Origin: Gammaproteobacteria bacterium
GTDB lineage: Bacteria > Pseudomonadota > Gammaproteobacteria > Enterobacterales > Psychrobiaceae
Reading direction: 5' to 3'
Assembly (NCBI GenBank): GCA_013214945.1
Contig: JABSRT010000006.1
Span: forward strand, 124,001-188,000
DNA length: 64,000 nt
Below the pieces are notes generated by a model. The model ran no database searches, was not told where the DNA came from, and saw only the letters and a list, made by a program, of their open reading frames with translations. The position numbers and the translations under genes were made by a program. Of the stretch, positions 9,338 to 19,898 are shown piece after piece. Every line of letters begins with the position of its first letter. Within the stretch, counting starts at the first letter, position 1.

Positions 9338-10072
9338 TTAGCAACATGAAAGAAAAAACTTTATATCATGTAATGGTTGTTCGCTCCAAGGAATAAAGCG
9401 AATAGCATAACGATTACGATAACCACTAATCGTTGGATAACAACCTTGTTGCACGTCCAGTTTTATCCTTAATAATTGATTTCTATCACAAGTGTCCGAG
9501 AAAAATGCATCGTTAGCGATTTGTTGGTGATAGCTCGATGATTGGCGCAGCAAATGTAATAATAATTTAATCGCCTCGATCGTTTTCTGAAATGGCTTGA
9601 GCCAGCGCTTGATATCTTGCTGGCGAGTGGCCTGCGGTAAATGCAGCCAAAAATTTAACAGCGGAGTATCAAATAACGCGCCGCCGCCGGGCAGTGGCAT
9701 TTTGTTTTTTATTTGATTGAGCAATGGATCATTTGTTAATAGGTGCTGACCTTTATTAGCTGCTGATTTTAACAGTAAAAAACCGTCAATTTGTCCTAAT
9801 AACTGATTTAGCTGTTCGGCATCGATGCCATCATTATGGCGCCATTGTTGCAGCGAGATCTTATGCCCGTCGAGATCGCGGTTCAGTTCTTGTTTTAATT
9901 CACCGCGCTCTACAAGTTCAGCGATTGAAAATAAGGCATTAAAAAAAGGCTTAAAGCCAGCGCTTTGCTGACAGGCGCTCAATTGATTTATTTGCTCGGC
10001 AAGATGCTCAATGCGCAAATAACAGCGAATTTTTTCGCTCAGTGGATGTTCGTAAATTATAGTATCAGACAT
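9338..10072 (-). CDS. zapD: Cell division protein ZapD
   Basis: ZapD (YacF) cross-links FtsZ filaments at the division ring. The 244-residue protein begins MSDTIIYEHPLSEKIRCYLR, closely like the E. coli N-terminus. It is mainly helical with a C-terminal beta-rich part containing GCYPTISGYRNRYAIRF. Its place between coaE and yacG is the conserved gammaproteobacterial order. No unusual features. Confidence 0.94.
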   Translation of the reverse strand: MSDTIIYEHPLSEKIRCYLRIEHLAEQINQLSACQQSAGFKPFFNALFSIAELVERGELKQELNRDLDGHKISLQQWRHNDGIDAEQLNQLLGQIDGFLLLKSAANKGQHLLTNDPLLNQIKNKMPLPGGGALFDTPLLNFWLHLPQATRQQDIKRWLKPFQKTIEAIKLLLHLLRQSSSYHQQIANDAFFSDTCDRNQLLRIKLDVQQGCYPTISGYRNRYAIRFIPWSEQPLHDIKFFLSCC

Positions 10073-10115
10073 ATTTATTATTATTTTATGCTGTTAATGA
10101 ATTGGTTTATTTAGC

Positions 10116-10736
10116 TTATTTTTTATTCTTGATCCTATCATAAACAAGTTGCTGATATTTATCATGGATTTTTTTCACATCTTGGGTTAAATGTTCAATA
10201 CTGCCGTTGTTACGAATAATGTCATTAGCCTCGGTTAAGCGTTGGTCCCGGCTTACTTGCGCCGCCATTATCGCTTTAACTTGTTGTTCGCTGCTGTGGT
10301 CTCGGGCCATGGTACGGGCTAATTGATCTTGCTCATTACTGTCGACCACTAAGACTAAATCAACCATCGACTGCATGTTGTTTTCGATCAGCAGTGGCGC
10401 CACCAGTAAGCAATAAGGCGAAGTCGCTAAACTAAGTTCAGTTGCAATTTGTTGACGAATTAACGGATGTAACAAGTTATTGAGCCAAGTTTTATGCTCG
10501 GCATCACTAAAAATCAATTGGCGTAACTCGCTGCGATTGAGGCTGCCATCGGGGCTTAAAATGTCGGGCCCAAAGTGCTGACTTATTTGAGATAAAGCGC
10601 TTGAGCCTGGCGCAACGACATCGCGTGCGACAATGTCGGCATCGATAATGTCGATGCCATATTGGCCTAATAAATTGGCAACGGTTGTTTTACCACTGGC
10701 GATGCCACCAGTAAGGCCAATAATTAAGTGACTCAT
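10116..10736 (-). CDS. coaE: Dephospho-CoA kinase
   Basis: CoaE performs the last step of CoA synthesis, phosphorylating the 3'-OH of dephospho-CoA. Starting at ATG 10736 the protein is 206 residues and opens MSHLIIGLTGGIASGKTTVA, with the P-loop GGIASGKT. Later motifs include DADIVARDVV and LLVAPLLIE. The open frame extends 20 codons further upstream into pilD, but the start at 10736 gives the normal family N-terminus. It also overlaps the pilD stop by one base (TAATG), indicating translational coupling with pilD. Confidence 0.95.
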   Translation of the reverse strand: MSHLIIGLTGGIASGKTTVANLLGQYGIDIIDADIVARDVVAPGSSALSQISQHFGPDILSPDGSLNRSELRQLIFSDAEHKTWLNNLLHPLIRQQIATELSLATSPYCLLVAPLLIENNMQSMVDLVLVVDSNEQDQLARTMARDHSSEQQVKAIMAAQVSRDQRLTEANDIIRNNGSIEHLTQDVKKIHDKYQQLVYDRIKNKK

Positions 10737-11617
10737 TAGAAGAAATAGCTCAAGTAAGCTTGATTGATCATCTCGCCCCACATTAGCGTGACCCAAGCCG
10801 CGATCGCTAAATAAGGACCAAAGGGGATCGGAATATTTTTATCTTGGCCTTTGATTGCCAAAATCGAAATGCCGATAATTGCGCCCGCCACCGAGGACAA
10901 TAAAATGGTCATCGGTAAATATTGCCAGCCGAACCAAGCTCCAATTAAAGCAAATAACTTAAAATCGCCATAACCCATGCCTTCTTTACCGGTTAACAGT
11001 TTAAATGCCCAGTAAATGGACCACAAGCTTAGGTAGCCGATAACCGCACCAACCACAGCGCTGGACAAATCAGTAAACATGCCATTAAGGTTTAACAAGA
11101 TACCGAGCCACAACAGCGGCATTACGATGCTGTCGGGCAATAACATTTTATCAATGTCGATAAAAGTGAGTGCCACTAACGACCAAGTTAATACCAGTGC
11201 TGCTAAACATTGCCAGCTTAAACCAAACTTAAGCGCTACCATCAGCGATAAAATACCCGTTAACAATTCAACCAATGGGTAACGACACGAAATGGGGTTT
11301 TTACACTGACGGCACTTTCCTTTTAGCCACAAGTAACTAATGACTGGAATGTTTTCTAATGCACTAATGTTATGCTGACATTTAGGGCAGGCTGAGCGTG
11401 GCACCACCAGGTTGTAGTTGCTTTCATTCTCTGTCTCGGTGGTTAGCTGTGACAATTCAAAATATTCACCCGCTTCTTGCTTAAACTGGCGTTCCATCAT
11501 GATTGGTAATCGATGAATGACGACGTTTAAAAAACTACCGACTAACAAACCCAAGACTAACACTAAGCCATAAAAGTAATTCGGATGCTGACTTAACAAA
11601 TTGACCATTTCGTTCAT
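10736..11617 (-). CDS. pilD: Prepilin peptidase / N-methyltransferase PilD
   Basis: PilD cleaves the leader of type IV prepilins (and usually type II secretion pseudopilins) and methylates the new N-terminus. The 293-residue membrane protein has the cytoplasmic zinc loop with two CxxC pairs (CPKC and CRQC) at about 90-125. The two catalytic aspartates are visible in FIDIDKMLLPD and GYGDFK. Multiple membrane helices follow the first segment at about 15-35. It ends by overlapping coaE and lies 109 bp downstream of pilC. Confidence 0.96.
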   Translation of the reverse strand: MNEMVNLLSQHPNYFYGLVLVLGLLVGSFLNVVIHRLPIMMERQFKQEAGEYFELSQLTTETENESNYNLVVPRSACPKCQHNISALENIPVISYLWLKGKCRQCKNPISCRYPLVELLTGILSLMVALKFGLSWQCLAALVLTWSLVALTFIDIDKMLLPDSIVMPLLWLGILLNLNGMFTDLSSAVVGAVIGYLSLWSIYWAFKLLTGKEGMGYGDFKLFALIGAWFGWQYLPMTILLSSVAGAIIGISILAIKGQDKNIPIPFGPYLAIAAWVTLMWGEMINQAYLSYFF

Positions 11618-11672
11618 AACTACAATACCACTCTAAATAACTAAATATATTTACTAACAAATAAAAACCAAG

Positions 11673-11716
11673 ACTTAAACTAAGCGCTTAACGCTAATAC
11701 TTAAACTAAGCGCTTA
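11673..11716. repeat. 18-bp direct repeat between pilD and pilC
   Basis: ACTTAAACTAAGCGCTTA occurs at 11673-11690 and again at 11699-11716, separated by eight bases. Each copy contains the hexamer palindrome AGCGCT. It lies in the 109-bp gap of the pilus operon and no function is evident. Confidence 0.7.
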
Positions 11717-11726
11717 AAAATAAGCC

Positions 11727-12965
11727 TTATACAATACTGCCGAGCTGGAAAATCGGCAAATACATCGCGATAATTAAGCCACCAACTAACACGCCAATCA
11801 CCACCATTAATAATGGTTCCAGCAACGAGGTTAAGCCGTCAACTGCGTCATCGACTTCCCGTTCATAAACCTCGGCGACTTTATTGAGCATGTCATCAAT
11901 CGCACCCGTCTCTTCACCAATCATCACCATTTGCACTAACATATTGGGGAATATCCCGGTTGAATTCATCGCGACATACAGCATTAAGCCCGCTTCAACC
12001 TCGCTTTTGACCGTTCTTAAGGCATCACGGTAAACAGCGTTTCCGGAAGCACCTGCTGCTGAGTCTAGCCCTTCTAACAGCGGCACCCCAGCATTAAAAG
12101 TGGTGGCTAAAGTACGGCTAAAGCGAGCGATTGAAGATTTATGCAAGATTGGGCCAATGATCGGAAATTTTAATAAGGTACGGTCGGTTTTATCGCGCAC
12201 CGCTTGTGAATTAAAGTGAGCCCGTTTAAACAGTAATACCGCCGCAACAACACCGCCAACAATTAGCGCCCAATAAGCCTGCACGAATTCTGAAATGCGT
12301 AACACAAACTGGGTGAAGGCGGGTAGTTCATGACCAAATGACGAAAATATATCCTGAAACTGCGGCACCACAAATAACAGCAATAACAGCGTTACCCCCA
12401 GCGCGACCACGATGACTGCCGTAGGGTAGAGCATGGCTTTTTTTATTTTTGATTTTAGTGCTTCGGTTTTGTCAAGGTAGGTTGCGATTCGATCAAAGAT
12501 GGCATCGAGCGAACCCGACATTTCGCCTGCGGCGACCAAATCACAGTAAAGGTCATCAAAGTATTTACGATGCGGCCTTAATGCGTCGGCTACTGGTACC
12601 CCGGCTTGAATTTCATCATTAACCGTTGTTAATAACTCACGTACAGGTGCTTTGTCATGACCGTCGGCAACTATTTTATAACTTTGCACTAGCGGTACAC
12701 CAGCGCCTAGCATAGTCGCTAGTTGGCGGGTGACCATGGCAATATCCATTGGTTTAATCGACTCGAACTTAAGCAAAGGTTCTGATTTTTTTACTAACTT
12801 GGTGGTACTGACCCCTTGTTTGCGCAAAATAGCTTTGGCATCTAGCGGAGTTGCCGCTTTAATTTCACCCGACGTTCTAACGCCTTTGCGGTTAATACCT
12901 TTCCAGCTATAAGTATTAATTTTAATCGCTTTTTTTGGCTTTTTCTTTGCCGTCGCGGTAGCCAT
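11727..12965 (-). CDS. pilC: Type IV pilus inner-membrane platform protein PilC
   Basis: PilC is the polytopic platform on which the PilB ATPase acts during pilus extension. The 412-residue protein has the GspF/PilC duplicated domain. The first copy is at about 75-200 and the second at about 275-400. Each is followed by hydrophobic segments such as AVIVVALGVTLLLLLFVVP and VVIGVLVGGLIIAMYLPIF. The N-terminus is Lys-rich. It is 79 bp downstream of pilB and clearly part of the pilBCD unit. Confidence 0.95.
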   Translation of the reverse strand: MATATAKKKPKKAIKINTYSWKGINRKGVRTSGEIKAATPLDAKAILRKQGVSTTKLVKKSEPLLKFESIKPMDIAMVTRQLATMLGAGVPLVQSYKIVADGHDKAPVRELLTTVNDEIQAGVPVADALRPHRKYFDDLYCDLVAAGEMSGSLDAIFDRIATYLDKTEALKSKIKKAMLYPTAVIVVALGVTLLLLLFVVPQFQDIFSSFGHELPAFTQFVLRISEFVQAYWALIVGGVVAAVLLFKRAHFNSQAVRDKTDRTLLKFPIIGPILHKSSIARFSRTLATTFNAGVPLLEGLDSAAGASGNAVYRDALRTVKSEVEAGLMLYVAMNSTGIFPNMLVQMVMIGEETGAIDDMLNKVAEVYEREVDDAVDGLTSLLEPLLMVVIGVLVGGLIIAMYLPIFQLGSIV

Positions 12966-13044
12966 GATATTGTCCTATCTGTGCGTGATGTCGCGCCATT
13001 TAAACAATGGCAGCGGATAAGTTGGTTGTAACTGACTCCGGAGG

Positions 13045-14748
13045 CTAAAAATTGGTTACTCGGTTAACCTCTTCTAAGCTAGTTACCCCCTGGGCGGCTT
13101 TTCGTAACGCCGATTTGCGTAAATTAGCAACTCCTTCAGCGGTTGCAGCATCGGCAATTTCGATTGAATTGCCGCCGTCCATTATAATTCTGCCTATTTT
13201 TTCTGTCATTGGCATGGTTTCATAAATGCCGACTCGGCCTTTATAACCGGCCGAACACCTGTCGCAACCGACTGGTTGAAACAGGGTTAAGCCTTGGCTT
13301 AATATACTTTCGTCATATCCTAAGTCAGTTAACTGGTCGGGGCTTAATTGCTCTGGTTTTTTGCAATGTTCACATAGCCGCCTGGCTAAGCGCTGGGCAA
13401 TAATCAAACTAACCGAACTGGCGATATTATATCCTGGTACGCCCATGTTAATTAAGCGAGTAATGGTTTCAGCCGCCGAGTTGGTGTGCAAGGTCGAAAG
13501 CACTAAGTGGCCAGTTTGGGCGGCTTTTATCGCAATTTCGGCGGTTTCTAGATCACGAATTTCACCCACCATTATTACATCAGGATCTTGGCGTAAAAAG
13601 GCGCGCAGCGCCATAGAAAAATCAAGTCCGGCCTTGGCATTAATATGAACTTGGTTGACCCCGGTTAAGTTAATTTCAACCGGATCTTCTGCGGTCGCAA
13701 TATTACGTTCGGGGCTGTTTAAAATATTAAGCCCAGTATATAACGACACTGTTTTGCCAGAGCCCGTTGGGCCCGTTACTAAAATCATGCCCTGTGGCTG
13801 GTTAAGATGCTTAAGGTAGAGCGCTTTTTGCTCGGGCTCATAACCTAAGGCATCAATGCCCATCATGGCAATAGACGAATCGAGAATACGCAATACCATT
13901 TTTTCGCCAAACAAGGTCGGCAGTGAACTGACTCGGAAATCAATCGACTTTTTGTTCGATACTTTTAACTTAATCCGGCCATCTTGCGGAATGCGTTTTT
14001 CGGCGATGTCCATTTTTGACATGACCTTGATTCGCGCCGCCATACGTGAGGCTAAGTAGGCTGGTGGATTGCCCATTTCATGTAAAATTCCGTCGATTCT
14101 AAAACGTACTCGATAGGTTTTTTCGTAGGGTTCAAAGTGTAAATCGGAGGCGCCTTTGCGAATGGCATCCATCAATAATTTATTAATGTAAATAACGATT
14201 GGCTGGTCGTCTTTGTCAACGTCGTCATCTTGCTGTTGAGCTGGGCCCTCGTCAACACCAATTTCTGCTAACTCTTGCTCGTCAAAGGCGTCTATCGCCA
14301 AGGCGTCGGAGTCACTTTCAAATAGGCTGTTAATGACCTGCTGCAGCTGATTTTCACAGACCAAAATAGGTTCTGTGCGCATGCCGGCGTTAAACTGGAA
14401 CTCTTCTAACGCGGTAATATTAGTTGGGTCGCCAATTGCTAAAAATAGTCGGTTACCACGCACATACAACGGCAGCGCTGCGTGTTTATTAACGCGCTTT
14501 TCATTGAGTAAATCGCTTGGTAAAAAACTATGATCAAATTGGTTTAAATCAAATAACGGCATGCCAAATTCATGGCTGCAAATTTGGGCGAACTTAACCG
14601 AGTCAATCAGTTTGCTTTCAACTAGGTGACTTAAAAACGGCCGGTTTTCGGCTGCCGCTGCTGTTGCAGCCTGCTGGGCCGCGGCACTTGACAGCAACTG
14701 ATGGCGGGCAATGACATCTAACAGTCCATGATATGTTGCTGTTGCCAT
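13045..14748 (-). CDS. pilB: Type IV pilus assembly ATPase PilB
   Basis: PilB is the hexameric cytoplasmic motor that drives pilus extension. The 567-residue protein has an N-terminal MshEN/GSPII_E domain (about 30-150) and a RecA-like C-terminal domain. The latter has Walker A GPTGSGKT, an Asp box (EDPVEI), Walker B (DPDVIMVGEIRD) and a His box (TGHLVLSTLHTN). A zinc tetra-cysteine motif is formed by CEHC and CDRC near the C-terminus. An acidic linker (about 160-180) separates the domains. The spacing to pilA (321 bp, with a terminator) suggests a separate promoter. Confidence 0.96.
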   Translation of the reverse strand: MATATYHGLLDVIARHQLLSSAAAQQAATAAAAENRPFLSHLVESKLIDSVKFAQICSHEFGMPLFDLNQFDHSFLPSDLLNEKRVNKHAALPLYVRGNRLFLAIGDPTNITALEEFQFNAGMRTEPILVCENQLQQVINSLFESDSDALAIDAFDEQELAEIGVDEGPAQQQDDDVDKDDQPIVIYINKLLMDAIRKGASDLHFEPYEKTYRVRFRIDGILHEMGNPPAYLASRMAARIKVMSKMDIAEKRIPQDGRIKLKVSNKKSIDFRVSSLPTLFGEKMVLRILDSSIAMMGIDALGYEPEQKALYLKHLNQPQGMILVTGPTGSGKTVSLYTGLNILNSPERNIATAEDPVEINLTGVNQVHINAKAGLDFSMALRAFLRQDPDVIMVGEIRDLETAEIAIKAAQTGHLVLSTLHTNSAAETITRLINMGVPGYNIASSVSLIIAQRLARRLCEHCKKPEQLSPDQLTDLGYDESILSQGLTLFQPVGCDRCSAGYKGRVGIYETMPMTEKIGRIIMDGGNSIEIADAATAEGVANLRKSALRKAAQGVTSLEEVNRVTNF

Positions 14749-15069
14749 TAAAATTCCTGAATACGCAATTGGTTATAATACTTTCATAGTATCTTAATAA
14801 GCAAAAAAACCTAGCGATATTGCAAGATTTTTACTTAATAGTGAGGCTATGATGCTATGCAGGTCGGTTGAAATCAGGTCGGTTGAAATAAACCTGACCA
14901 AAGAAACGTTTGTTAGAAAATTCTAAAATAGGCTGGATGCAGTGCAATCAGAATGGATTGGCATGTCGCGGCTTCGACTTGAAATTTATCATATTTTTGA
15001 TATAAAAATGCCACTCAATAAAAATGGAGTGGCATTTTTTATTTGCTTAATAATTAAACCAGCAGTTTA
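14749..15069. other. Intergenic region between pilB and pilA
   Basis: This gap holds the pilA terminator at its right end, a 15-bp tandem duplication (CAGGTCGGTTGAAAT at 14860-14874 and 14875-14889), and presumably the pilB promoter. No reading frame with coding character was found. The + strand frame that runs from here into pilA is only the complement of pilA. Confidence 0.6.
15003..15041 (-). terminator. Intrinsic terminator of pilA
   Basis: A long stem AAATGCCACTC / GAGTGGCATTT (about 15006-15016 and 15028-15038) has A/T runs on both sides. It lies about 30 bases past the pilA stop on the minus strand. It could act in both directions and separates pilA from pilB. Confidence 0.88.
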
Positions 15070-15390
15070 TTACAGACCACAACCTTTGAATGCTTCTTTG
15101 TCTGAAACACATGCCCAAGACAATTCACCTGAGCTAACATCAACGGTAGGGGTTATTGTAACTGTTGAGTTACCTACTTTAGTGGTAAAAGAAGCAACAC
15201 TAGAACCATCGATTGACCAAGCTTCTGTTTGTTTAAAAATGTTCACTTGAGACTGAGACAGAGCTGCTGCGCCGTCGGCTTTTTCAATGTATGTTTTATA
15301 AGCAGGCATTGCTACTGCGGCTAAAATACCGATAATGGCAACAACAACCATCAATTCAATTAGGGTAAAACCTTGTTGTGCTTTTTTCAT
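15070..15390 (-). CDS. pilA: Type IV major pilin-like prepilin PilA (short form)
   Basis: This is the presumed structural pilin. The start chosen is ATG 15390 (106 residues), with AGAGGA upstream, rather than ten codons earlier. It opens MKKAQQG followed by [20 protein letters not shown], with PilD cleavage after Gly7 and the methylated Phe. The pilus-assembly Glu is residue 5 of the mature chain. The mature protein is only about 99 residues, shorter than the usual 130-150. Two cysteines eight residues apart at the C-terminus ([11 protein letters not shown]) define a small disulphide loop. It stands upstream of pilBCD and downstream of nadC, the usual order. A glycosyltransferase gene for pilins lies just beyond nadC. 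Confidence 0.94.
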   Translation of the reverse strand: MKKAQQGFTLIELMVVVAIIGILAAVAMPAYKTYIEKADGAAALSQSQVNIFKQTEAWSIDGSSVASFTTKVGNSTVTITPTVDVSSGELSWACVSDKEAFKGCGL

Positions 15391-15768
15391 GGGAAATTTC
15401 CTCTGTTGTTTGTCAAGCAAGTCTTATCTAAGTTTAACTTGGCTTAACTAAACGATATTTAATATGAGCTAATGATTTTTTGTGTTGAACTTATTATTGC
15501 AAGCTGTCATACAAAATAATCAGAGCTGTTATCAAGCTATAATGTGGCGGCAAAATAACCTAACGTCACTAAAACTGTAAATTTAGTAACATGCTAAAAT
15601 TAACATTATATATTATTAATAACAACGAAAAACTCATACCTTTGTCGGATATTTGAGCTATTTGATGTAATTAAACTACGCCGACATACCTAGTTGTTAA
15701 ATCTTGGATGCCGACACGCAATTGATAATAAAGAAGTTGTTCTTATTTTGACCGCTGCGAGGTGGTAG
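15391..15768. other. pilA upstream region
   Basis: This AT-rich gap between nadC and pilA must hold the pilA promoter. I looked for a sigma-54 element (GG-N10-GC with TTGCA context), which drives pilA in several gammaproteobacteria, and could not place a convincing one. No reading frame or strong hairpin was seen. Confidence 0.5.
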
Positions 15769-16611
<843 letters not shown>

Positions 16612-16753
16612 TTATACTTACTTTGGTTTAATCAGGAATTAGTTTATTTTAACGGGTTTTCCCATTCAAATACTAGGTTAATTGCTGGGCTTAATTCAGC
16701 GGTCTTTAATAGATTCCAAACGTTGGACTTAATTGTCGTGCTTACATCTCATA

Positions 16754-18562
16754 TTATGGCTGTTGGAATAGCTGTTGTGCCGCGGTTATATGAGCGACAG
16801 ACTCTTGCCAATCTAAACTTGGGAATAGCGCTTGTGCTTCACTGAGTATTAAATTAGCCGCGCTGATTTGTTGTAGATATAAATAAGCCAAAATTAAGTT
16901 ACTGTAATGCTGTGGTACTGGCATTACCGCAATTTGCTGCCGCGCCCAAGTAATGTAAAGCTCAATCGTTTGTGGCAGCTGATTTTCAATCGCAATTTGT
17001 AATTGTGTTTCAATTAAGACCTGCTCAAAGTCTACCGATACTAGCGGTAAGGATGTTGCAAGCAATGGTGATGAATCTTGGCTTATCACCACCTGAGTGA
17101 TGATCTTTTGACTTATTAATAAGCTAGTCATTTGCACTGTGGTAACGACAAATAAGACCAGCGCTAGTGCTTTAAAAATAATTGGGTTATCAATCCTGAT
17201 AACCCGCTCTTTGGCTGGTTGGCGAGCAATGTAAGCGGTAATTAATAAAAAAGTTAGCCAACTGGCAACGCTTGAATAAAAAGGAAACTCGGTCATTGTA
17301 TGCAGTGACAGCGGAAATAGTAACGCAAATTTAATTGGCCAATTACTGCGCTGGCGACCGATGGCATAAATAAAAGCCGCTGCAATAATTAGCATTGCTA
17401 TTAGGGCGACCGCACCGCCTTCAACCAACCACAGTAATGGCTCGTTATGCGGATGACTCATGCGGTATTGGGGGGGATAACTTGGGTCGCTGCGATACTT
17501 GTCGGCTTGCAATTGATGGTAAGCGCGGCGAAAGCTGCCATAACCATGGCCTAATAATGGCTGTTGCGTGATTAATTCAATTGAATCGCGATAAATTTCG
17601 CTGCGCAGACCCGCTTCGCTGTAAACCTCGGCACCACGGGTATGGCGCTCTAATAAAGCTAGTGAACTCACCGCTAGGGTAATGCCCAATAAAACTAAGG
17701 CGAGCCACTGCTTATTTACTGATAATTTGTTTAGCCAATCCTTGTTAACCGAGGGCTTATTAATAGAGGGCTGATTAACGTCAGAATTAGCAACGCCGTG
17801 TCGGGGCATTAATAATAACAATGAGCCGATAACTACCGCGACAAAACCGGTCCGTGATTGCAGCAACACTATCGCCATGGTGGTAACAACTGGCACCGTA
17901 TTAATGAGCAATGAATAGAGTTTGGTAGGTGCTTGGTTTAAGTTTTTTCTTAAGTTATCACTTAAGCGTTGACGTAAATAAAGCGAAATTAAAAGTCCGG
18001 TAGCAAAGAAACTAGCAGCGACATTGGCTTGAAAAAATATCGCCGAGGGCCGGCGTGAATTAATATTAATAAGGCTTTGGCTGGGTAAGATATAAAACTG
18101 AATTAACGAAAATGTCGATTCAATTAAGGTCGCAATTAAAATAAATTTGAGTAGTTTTTCAAAATCAGCGCTAGTGAGCTCAAACTGAATAATCGCAATT
18201 AACACGGCGAGCCCTGCAAATAAACCAAGTAAACGTTGATGGCTATACCAGCCAGTTCCAGGCGCGTAAATTAATGGCACGAGTAAGAGGCAGCAAGCAA
18301 TAGTAATAGCGGTAACAAAGGGGGTATATAATAGTTTTTTACTGTGGGCTATTTGTATGATGCCTAATGCAATCAAGGCTGAAATTACGACCCAACCCAG
18401 TGGGTTAAACGGGGTACTTAACGCCATGCCGCCGTGATTTTGCTGAAAGTAATGCATCGCGACGATAAAATAAAAGCCTACAATCAATAAAAAATATTGT
18501 TTTAGTTCTAACTGAAACAGCCGGGTTTTAAGGGTTGAGTAATGACAGTGCAGGTTTAGCAT
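16754..18562 (-). CDS. PglL/TfpO-like O-oligosaccharyltransferase (Wzy/O-antigen ligase superfamily)
   Basis: This 602-residue polytopic membrane protein is probably a transferase that moves lipid-linked glycan to a protein in the periplasm. About ten hydrophobic segments span residues 20-470, with a Wzy_C-type periplasmic loop containing GHGYGSFRRAYHQL and HPHNEPLLWLVEGGAVAL. A soluble C-terminal part of about 110 residues follows. Placement beside nadC and pilA suggests the pilin is its substrate, as for PglL/TfpO enzymes. Family members also include O-antigen ligases, so specificity is inferred from context. The loop at about 270-290 contains short (S/N)xNK repeats. The downstream gap to nadC is 145 bp. 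Confidence 0.8.
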   Translation of the reverse strand: MLNLHCHYSTLKTRLFQLELKQYFLLIVGFYFIVAMHYFQQNHGGMALSTPFNPLGWVVISALIALGIIQIAHSKKLLYTPFVTAITIACCLLLVPLIYAPGTGWYSHQRLLGLFAGLAVLIAIIQFELTSADFEKLLKFILIATLIESTFSLIQFYILPSQSLININSRRPSAIFFQANVAASFFATGLLISLYLRQRLSDNLRKNLNQAPTKLYSLLINTVPVVTTMAIVLLQSRTGFVAVVIGSLLLLMPRHGVANSDVNQPSINKPSVNKDWLNKLSVNKQWLALVLLGITLAVSSLALLERHTRGAEVYSEAGLRSEIYRDSIELITQQPLLGHGYGSFRRAYHQLQADKYRSDPSYPPQYRMSHPHNEPLLWLVEGGAVALIAMLIIAAAFIYAIGRQRSNWPIKFALLFPLSLHTMTEFPFYSSVASWLTFLLITAYIARQPAKERVIRIDNPIIFKALALVLFVVTTVQMTSLLISQKIITQVVISQDSSPLLATSLPLVSVDFEQVLIETQLQIAIENQLPQTIELYITWARQQIAVMPVPQHYSNLILAYLYLQQISAANLILSEAQALFPSLDWQESVAHITAAQQLFQQP

Positions 18563-18591
18563 TAAGCTAACATTCCTTGTAAGTAGATGAC

Positions 18592-19113
18592 CTAAGGATT
18601 AATTTGGGTCAACGTCAGGGTATTATTTTGTTGGTGCAAGTCTAACTGTTGCAATGCATTCATTCCAAGTAAAATCACGTTGTTTTCGATGCCCGGGTTT
18701 AAATGGGCCGCGAGCTGGCCTAGCTTAATACCAGCAATCGTTAGGGAGTTCACTGTCGTGGCGGCTACTTGAATTTGGCCATTGGCGGTATTAACCGTAA
18801 ACGTTTGGCCTGCACTCAGTTGGAGTTGCCGCGCAAGATGTGCCGGAATAGATATTTGAGTGGCGCCAGTATCGAGTAAAAAGGTCACAGGCTGGCTATT
18901 AATAGTACCATTAACTAAGTAGTGGCCGCGGTTATTAGGTTTAAGCACCACTGAAACCTGGCCGTTATTTTGATAATTTGAACTGACTTGCTGATTCGGA
19001 TTAATTTTTTGCGAGATTTGGTCTTGAAAATAGTAAGCTAATGCCCCGAGCAGTAAGCACCAAAAAATAACGGACATTGCTTTAGCGATGAATGTGTTAC
19101 TTATGTTGATCAC
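18592..19113 (-). CDS. Retropepsin-like aspartic protease, membrane anchored
   Basis: This 173-residue protein belongs to the bacterial clan AA aspartic protease family (TIGR02281 type). An N-terminal membrane helix at about 9-28 is followed by a single retropepsin fold. The catalytic motif FLLDTGATQISIP is at about 80-92, and the late hydrophobic-Gly motif NVILLGMNALQQL is near the C-terminus. With one DTG motif it would work as a dimer, with the domain in the periplasm. The substrate is unknown. It sits 29 bp upstream of the glycosyltransferase, in the same direction, so they may be co-transcribed. Confidence 0.85.
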   Translation of the reverse strand: MINISNTFIAKAMSVIFWCLLLGALAYYFQDQISQKINPNQQVSSNYQNNGQVSVVLKPNNRGHYLVNGTINSQPVTFLLDTGATQISIPAHLARQLQLSAGQTFTVNTANGQIQVAATTVNSLTIAGIKLGQLAAHLNPGIENNVILLGMNALQQLDLHQQNNTLTLTQINP

Positions 19114-19211
19114 GGGTCGTCCTTATATTTGATGAAAAAACTTAAGTAAAAACTTAAGTAAAAACTTATAATACATACTAAAAAACACTTAATAAAAACT
19201 ATAAATACACC

Positions 19212-19799
19212 ATGAAAAATGAAAGTCAGCCGATGAAAACACCCAATGTACAAACATTAACCATTGATAATGGTTGGTTAGATAATGCCACTATTTGTTG
19301 TTCTAGTCATTACAACCAACGGCCGCTGGTCGATGATATTTCGTTGTTAGTGATCCACAATATCAGTTTACCGCCGGGTCAGTTTGGCGGTGGTTATATT
19401 AATGACTTGTTTTTAGGGCGACTAGATTGCCAAGCAGATCCCTTTTTTTCTCAACTAGAGGGGCTGAGAGTGTCAGCTCATTGCATGATTAGCCGTACCG
19501 GTATTATTACTCAATATGTCTCATTTGAAGACCGAGCCTGGCATGCCGGAATTTCCACCTATAATGGCCGAACTAATTGCAATGATTTTTCAATTGGCAT
19601 TGAATTAGAGGGCACAGATACCACCCTTTATACCTCGGCGCAGTACGAGGCGCTGGCTAAGGTAACCAAGGTTTTGTGCCGACACTATCGGTGCTTAACA
19701 CCTCAGACTATTGTTGGTCATTGTGACATTGCCCCTGGGCGGAAAACTGACCCCGGTGACGCTTTTGATTGGTCGCATTATGGCGCTATGTTAGAGTGA
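19212..19799 (+). CDS. ampD: 1,6-anhydro-N-acetylmuramyl-L-alanine amidase AmpD
   Basis: AmpD cleaves the peptide from anhydromuropeptides in the cytoplasm, a murein recycling step. Its loss induces AmpC in bacteria that carry it. The 195-residue protein shows the Amidase_2 fold with zinc ligands H49 (LLVIHNIS), H170 and D180 (GHCDIAPGRKTDPG), and the catalytic Glu in SIGIELEG (E131). No signal peptide is present, as expected for the cytosolic enzyme. Two in-frame ATGs (19212 and 19233) are possible starts; neither has a strong ribosome site. It is followed by ampE. Confidence 0.95.
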   Translation: MKNESQPMKTPNVQTLTIDNGWLDNATICCSSHYNQRPLVDDISLLVIHNISLPPGQFGGGYINDLFLGRLDCQADPFFSQLEGLRVSAHCMISRTGIITQYVSFEDRAWHAGISTYNGRTNCNDFSIGIELEGTDTTLYTSAQYEALAKVTKVLCRHYRCLTPQTIVGHCDIAPGRKTDPGDAFDWSHYGAMLE

Positions 19800-19898
19800 T
19801 TAACGACAAAAATATTGCCAAGCAATATTAAATCAGAGAGTTATATCGGCGCTGAGCTTGGTATTTGGATAAAACAACTATTTGGAACTTAATATATT

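Noticed and set aside
10737-10796. Longer coaE frame beginning inside pilD
   Set aside because: The added 20 residues are an out-of-frame reading of pilD; ATG 10736 gives the normal P-loop N-terminus and a coupled overlap.
14942-15250. 102-codon frame on the + strand over the pilA 3' region
   Set aside because: It is largely the complement of pilA plus its terminator and shows no ribosome site or family likeness.
15391-15768. Sigma-54 promoter for pilA
   Set aside because: A GG-N10-GC spacing occurs on the minus strand, but the surrounding bases do not fit the consensus.
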